This document shows positions 21,882-22,996 of a DNA stretch of 22,996 nucleotides, piece after piece. Below the pieces are notes generated by a model that was given only the letters and a program-made list of their open reading frames with translations, was not told where the DNA came from and ran no database searches. This DNA comes from an uncultured Oscillibacter sp. (GTDB taxonomy: Bacteria; Bacillota; Clostridia; Oscillospirales; Oscillospiraceae): the NCBI GenBank assembly GCA_946494635.1, contig CAMMCS010000012.1, positions 1 through 22,996 on the forward strand. The letters are read 5' to 3'. How positions within the stretch are numbered: position 1 is the first letter of the stretch; each line of letters begins with the position of its first letter. The position numbers and the translations under genes were made by a program.

Positions 21882-22996
21882 ATCTCTGAGCCTCCTGTTG
21901 GCGGCGGTCATGCTCCTTTCCCTTATGGCCCCAGCCGCCCTGGCGGCCGGGAACGCCGATACCGTCTGTCTCCGTACGGCGGAGGATCTGGCGGAGCTCT
22001 CCAGGAACTGCACCCTGGACAGCTGGTCCCGGGGAAAGACCGTCTATCTGGAGGCGGACATCGACCTGACCGGCACGGACTTCGCCCCCATCCCCACCTT
22101 TGGCGGCACTTTTGAAGGGCAGGGCCATACCATCTCCGGCCTGTCCGTCACCGGCAGCGGCAATGTGCGGGGCCTGTTCCGGTACATACAGCCTGGCGGC
22201 GCCGTGCGGGATCTCCATGCCTCGGGCACGATTGCCCCCACAGACCGCAAGAACACCCTGGGCGGCCTGGCGGGGGAGAACCAGGGCACCATCACAAACT
22301 GCGCGTTTTCCGGAACGGTCAGCGGCGCGGACAGCGTCGGCGGCCTGGTGGGCGTCAATGAGGCCCAGGGGCAGATCATCAACTGTGCCTTCTCCGGCTC
22401 AGTCACCGGGGAGCACTCTGTGGGCGGCATCGCCGGGCAGAACTACGGCTCCATCATCCAGTGCGCCAACAGCGGCAGCATCAACACCACGGAGGTGGAC
22501 GCGGAGCTGGATCTGGACAGTCTGAATCAGGAGCAGCTCAACGCCGCGGAAAACGTGCCGGCCTGCACCGACATCGGCGGCATCACCGGCTTTTCCTCCG
22601 GCATCCTGCAGGGCTGCGTCAACACCGGGGCGGTGGGGTATGCCCATGTGGGGTACAACATCGGCGGCATCGCGGGGCGGCAGTCCGGCTATCTGAACGG
22701 CTGCACCAATTCCGGGACGATCCTGGGCCGGAAGGATGTGGGCGGCATCGCCGGGCAGCTGGAGCCGGAGGTGCGACTGCTCTACAACGATGGCCAGCTG
22801 GGGGATCTGCTGGATGCGCTGGACGTGCTGCGCGGCCTGCTGAACCAGACCGGGGACGACCTCCGGGGCTCCTCCGACGAGCTCTCCGCCCGGATGGACG
22901 CCATCTCCGGCCGGGCGGCGGAGGCCCAGGAGGCCATCGGGGACTTCGCGGGCTCCGCCGCGGACTGGGCCAATGAAAATATGGATGAGATCAACG
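21862..22996 (+). CDS. Secreted GLUG-repeat surface protein, cut by the window end
   Basis: Open from ATG 21862 to the last base (378 codons, no stop seen). AAGGAGG lies 12 bases upstream, inside the MMPL gene, so it belongs to that operon. Residues 1-28 are a signal peptide (MKQNASKSLSLLLAAVMLLS, then cleavage after ALA). About 35-300 contains GLUG-type beta-helix turns with repeating GGLAGEN, GGLVGVN and GGIAGQ, each followed by an N-C-x-x-SG turn, as in IgA-protease-like and other adhesins. From about 318 it changes to a helical, coiled-coil-like stretch (LLDALDVLRGLLNQTG, ELSARMDAISGRAAEAQEAI). It should be exported and either anchored further downstream or held by the MMPL protein. The missing 3' part would show any anchor. 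Confidence 0.88.
   Translation, partial: MKQNASKSLSLLLAAVMLLSLMAPAALAAGNADTVCLRTAEDLAELSRNCTLDSWSRGKTVYLEADIDLTGTDFAPIPTFGGTFEGQGHTISGLSVTGSGNVRGLFRYIQPGGAVRDLHASGTIAPTDRKNTLGGLAGENQGTITNCAFSGTVSGADSVGGLVGVNEAQGQIINCAFSGSVTGEHSVGGIAGQNYGSIIQCANSGSINTTEVDAELDLDSLNQEQLNAAENVPACTDIGGITGFSSGILQGCVNTGAVGYAHVGYNIGGIAGRQSGYLNGCTNSGTILGRKDVGGIAGQLEPEVRLLYNDGQLGDLLDALDVLRGLLNQTGDDLRGSSDELSARMDAISGRAAEAQEAIGDFAGSAADWANENMDEIN

Noticed and set aside
19680..22013. 777-codon minus-strand open frame over the MMPL gene
   Set aside because: Antisense to a well-supported transporter with TM and Asp-Tyr motifs. The translation is His/Gln/Gly-rich without domains.

Overview
The window looks like chromosome from a GC-rich, low-GC-phylum anaerobe, most likely a gut Oscillospiraceae/Clostridia member of the Flavonifractor-Oscillibacter-Lawsonibacter kind. 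This is an inference. It rests on high-GC coding sequence combined with sigma-A-type TTGATT/TATAAT promoters, strong AGGAGG ribosome sites, frequent GTG starts, S-layer-homology anchoring, and XRE and TetR regulators typical of that group. No rRNA, tRNA, CRISPR array, integrase or transposase was seen.

Layout. (1) Bases 80-2796, minus strand: an ABC importer operon (binding lipoprotein, permease, short ATPase) followed by a small heavy-metal-associated (HMA) protein. Its promoter at 2895-2923 is overlapped by a 16-bp operator-like palindrome. (2) Bases 3152-3496, minus: a small XRE regulator, ending at a strong hairpin. (3) Bases 3579-15113, plus: a near-consensus promoter, a roughly 300-base leader, a 28-codon leader ORF with an excellent ribosome site, and, overlapping its stop codon, an 11.1-kb gene for a 3,703-residue secreted surface protein. 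That protein has BspA-type leucine-rich repeats, about two dozen diverged MBG/YDG/Ig-like modules and C-terminal SLH repeats. (4) Bases 15114-15485: a non-coding block with seven hairpins in about 290 bp, bounded by two copies of one hairpin in opposite orientation. (5) Bases 15486-18014: a divergent module made of an XRE regulator (minus), a small Ser/Thr-kinase-like protein and a zinc-ribbon/one-TM/beta-helix protein (both plus), closed by two terminators. (6) Bases 18234-22996: a TetR regulator (minus) facing a plus-strand operon of an unrecognised 114-aa protein, an MMPL/RND transporter with a beta-repeat tail, and a secreted GLUG-repeat protein that runs off the window. A 50-bp near-perfect palindrome lies between the two divergent promoters.

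How the parts fit. Three of the five transcription units build or decorate the cell envelope: the SLH adhesin, the beta-helix sensor-like protein, and the MMPL exporter with its GLUG partner. Each of these lies beside a local regulator gene. The candidates for undescribed biology are the TetR / 114-aa / MMPL / GLUG operon with its long palindrome, the XRE / kinase / zinc-ribbon beta-helix module, the leader-peptide start of the giant adhesin, and the multi-hairpin block downstream of it.
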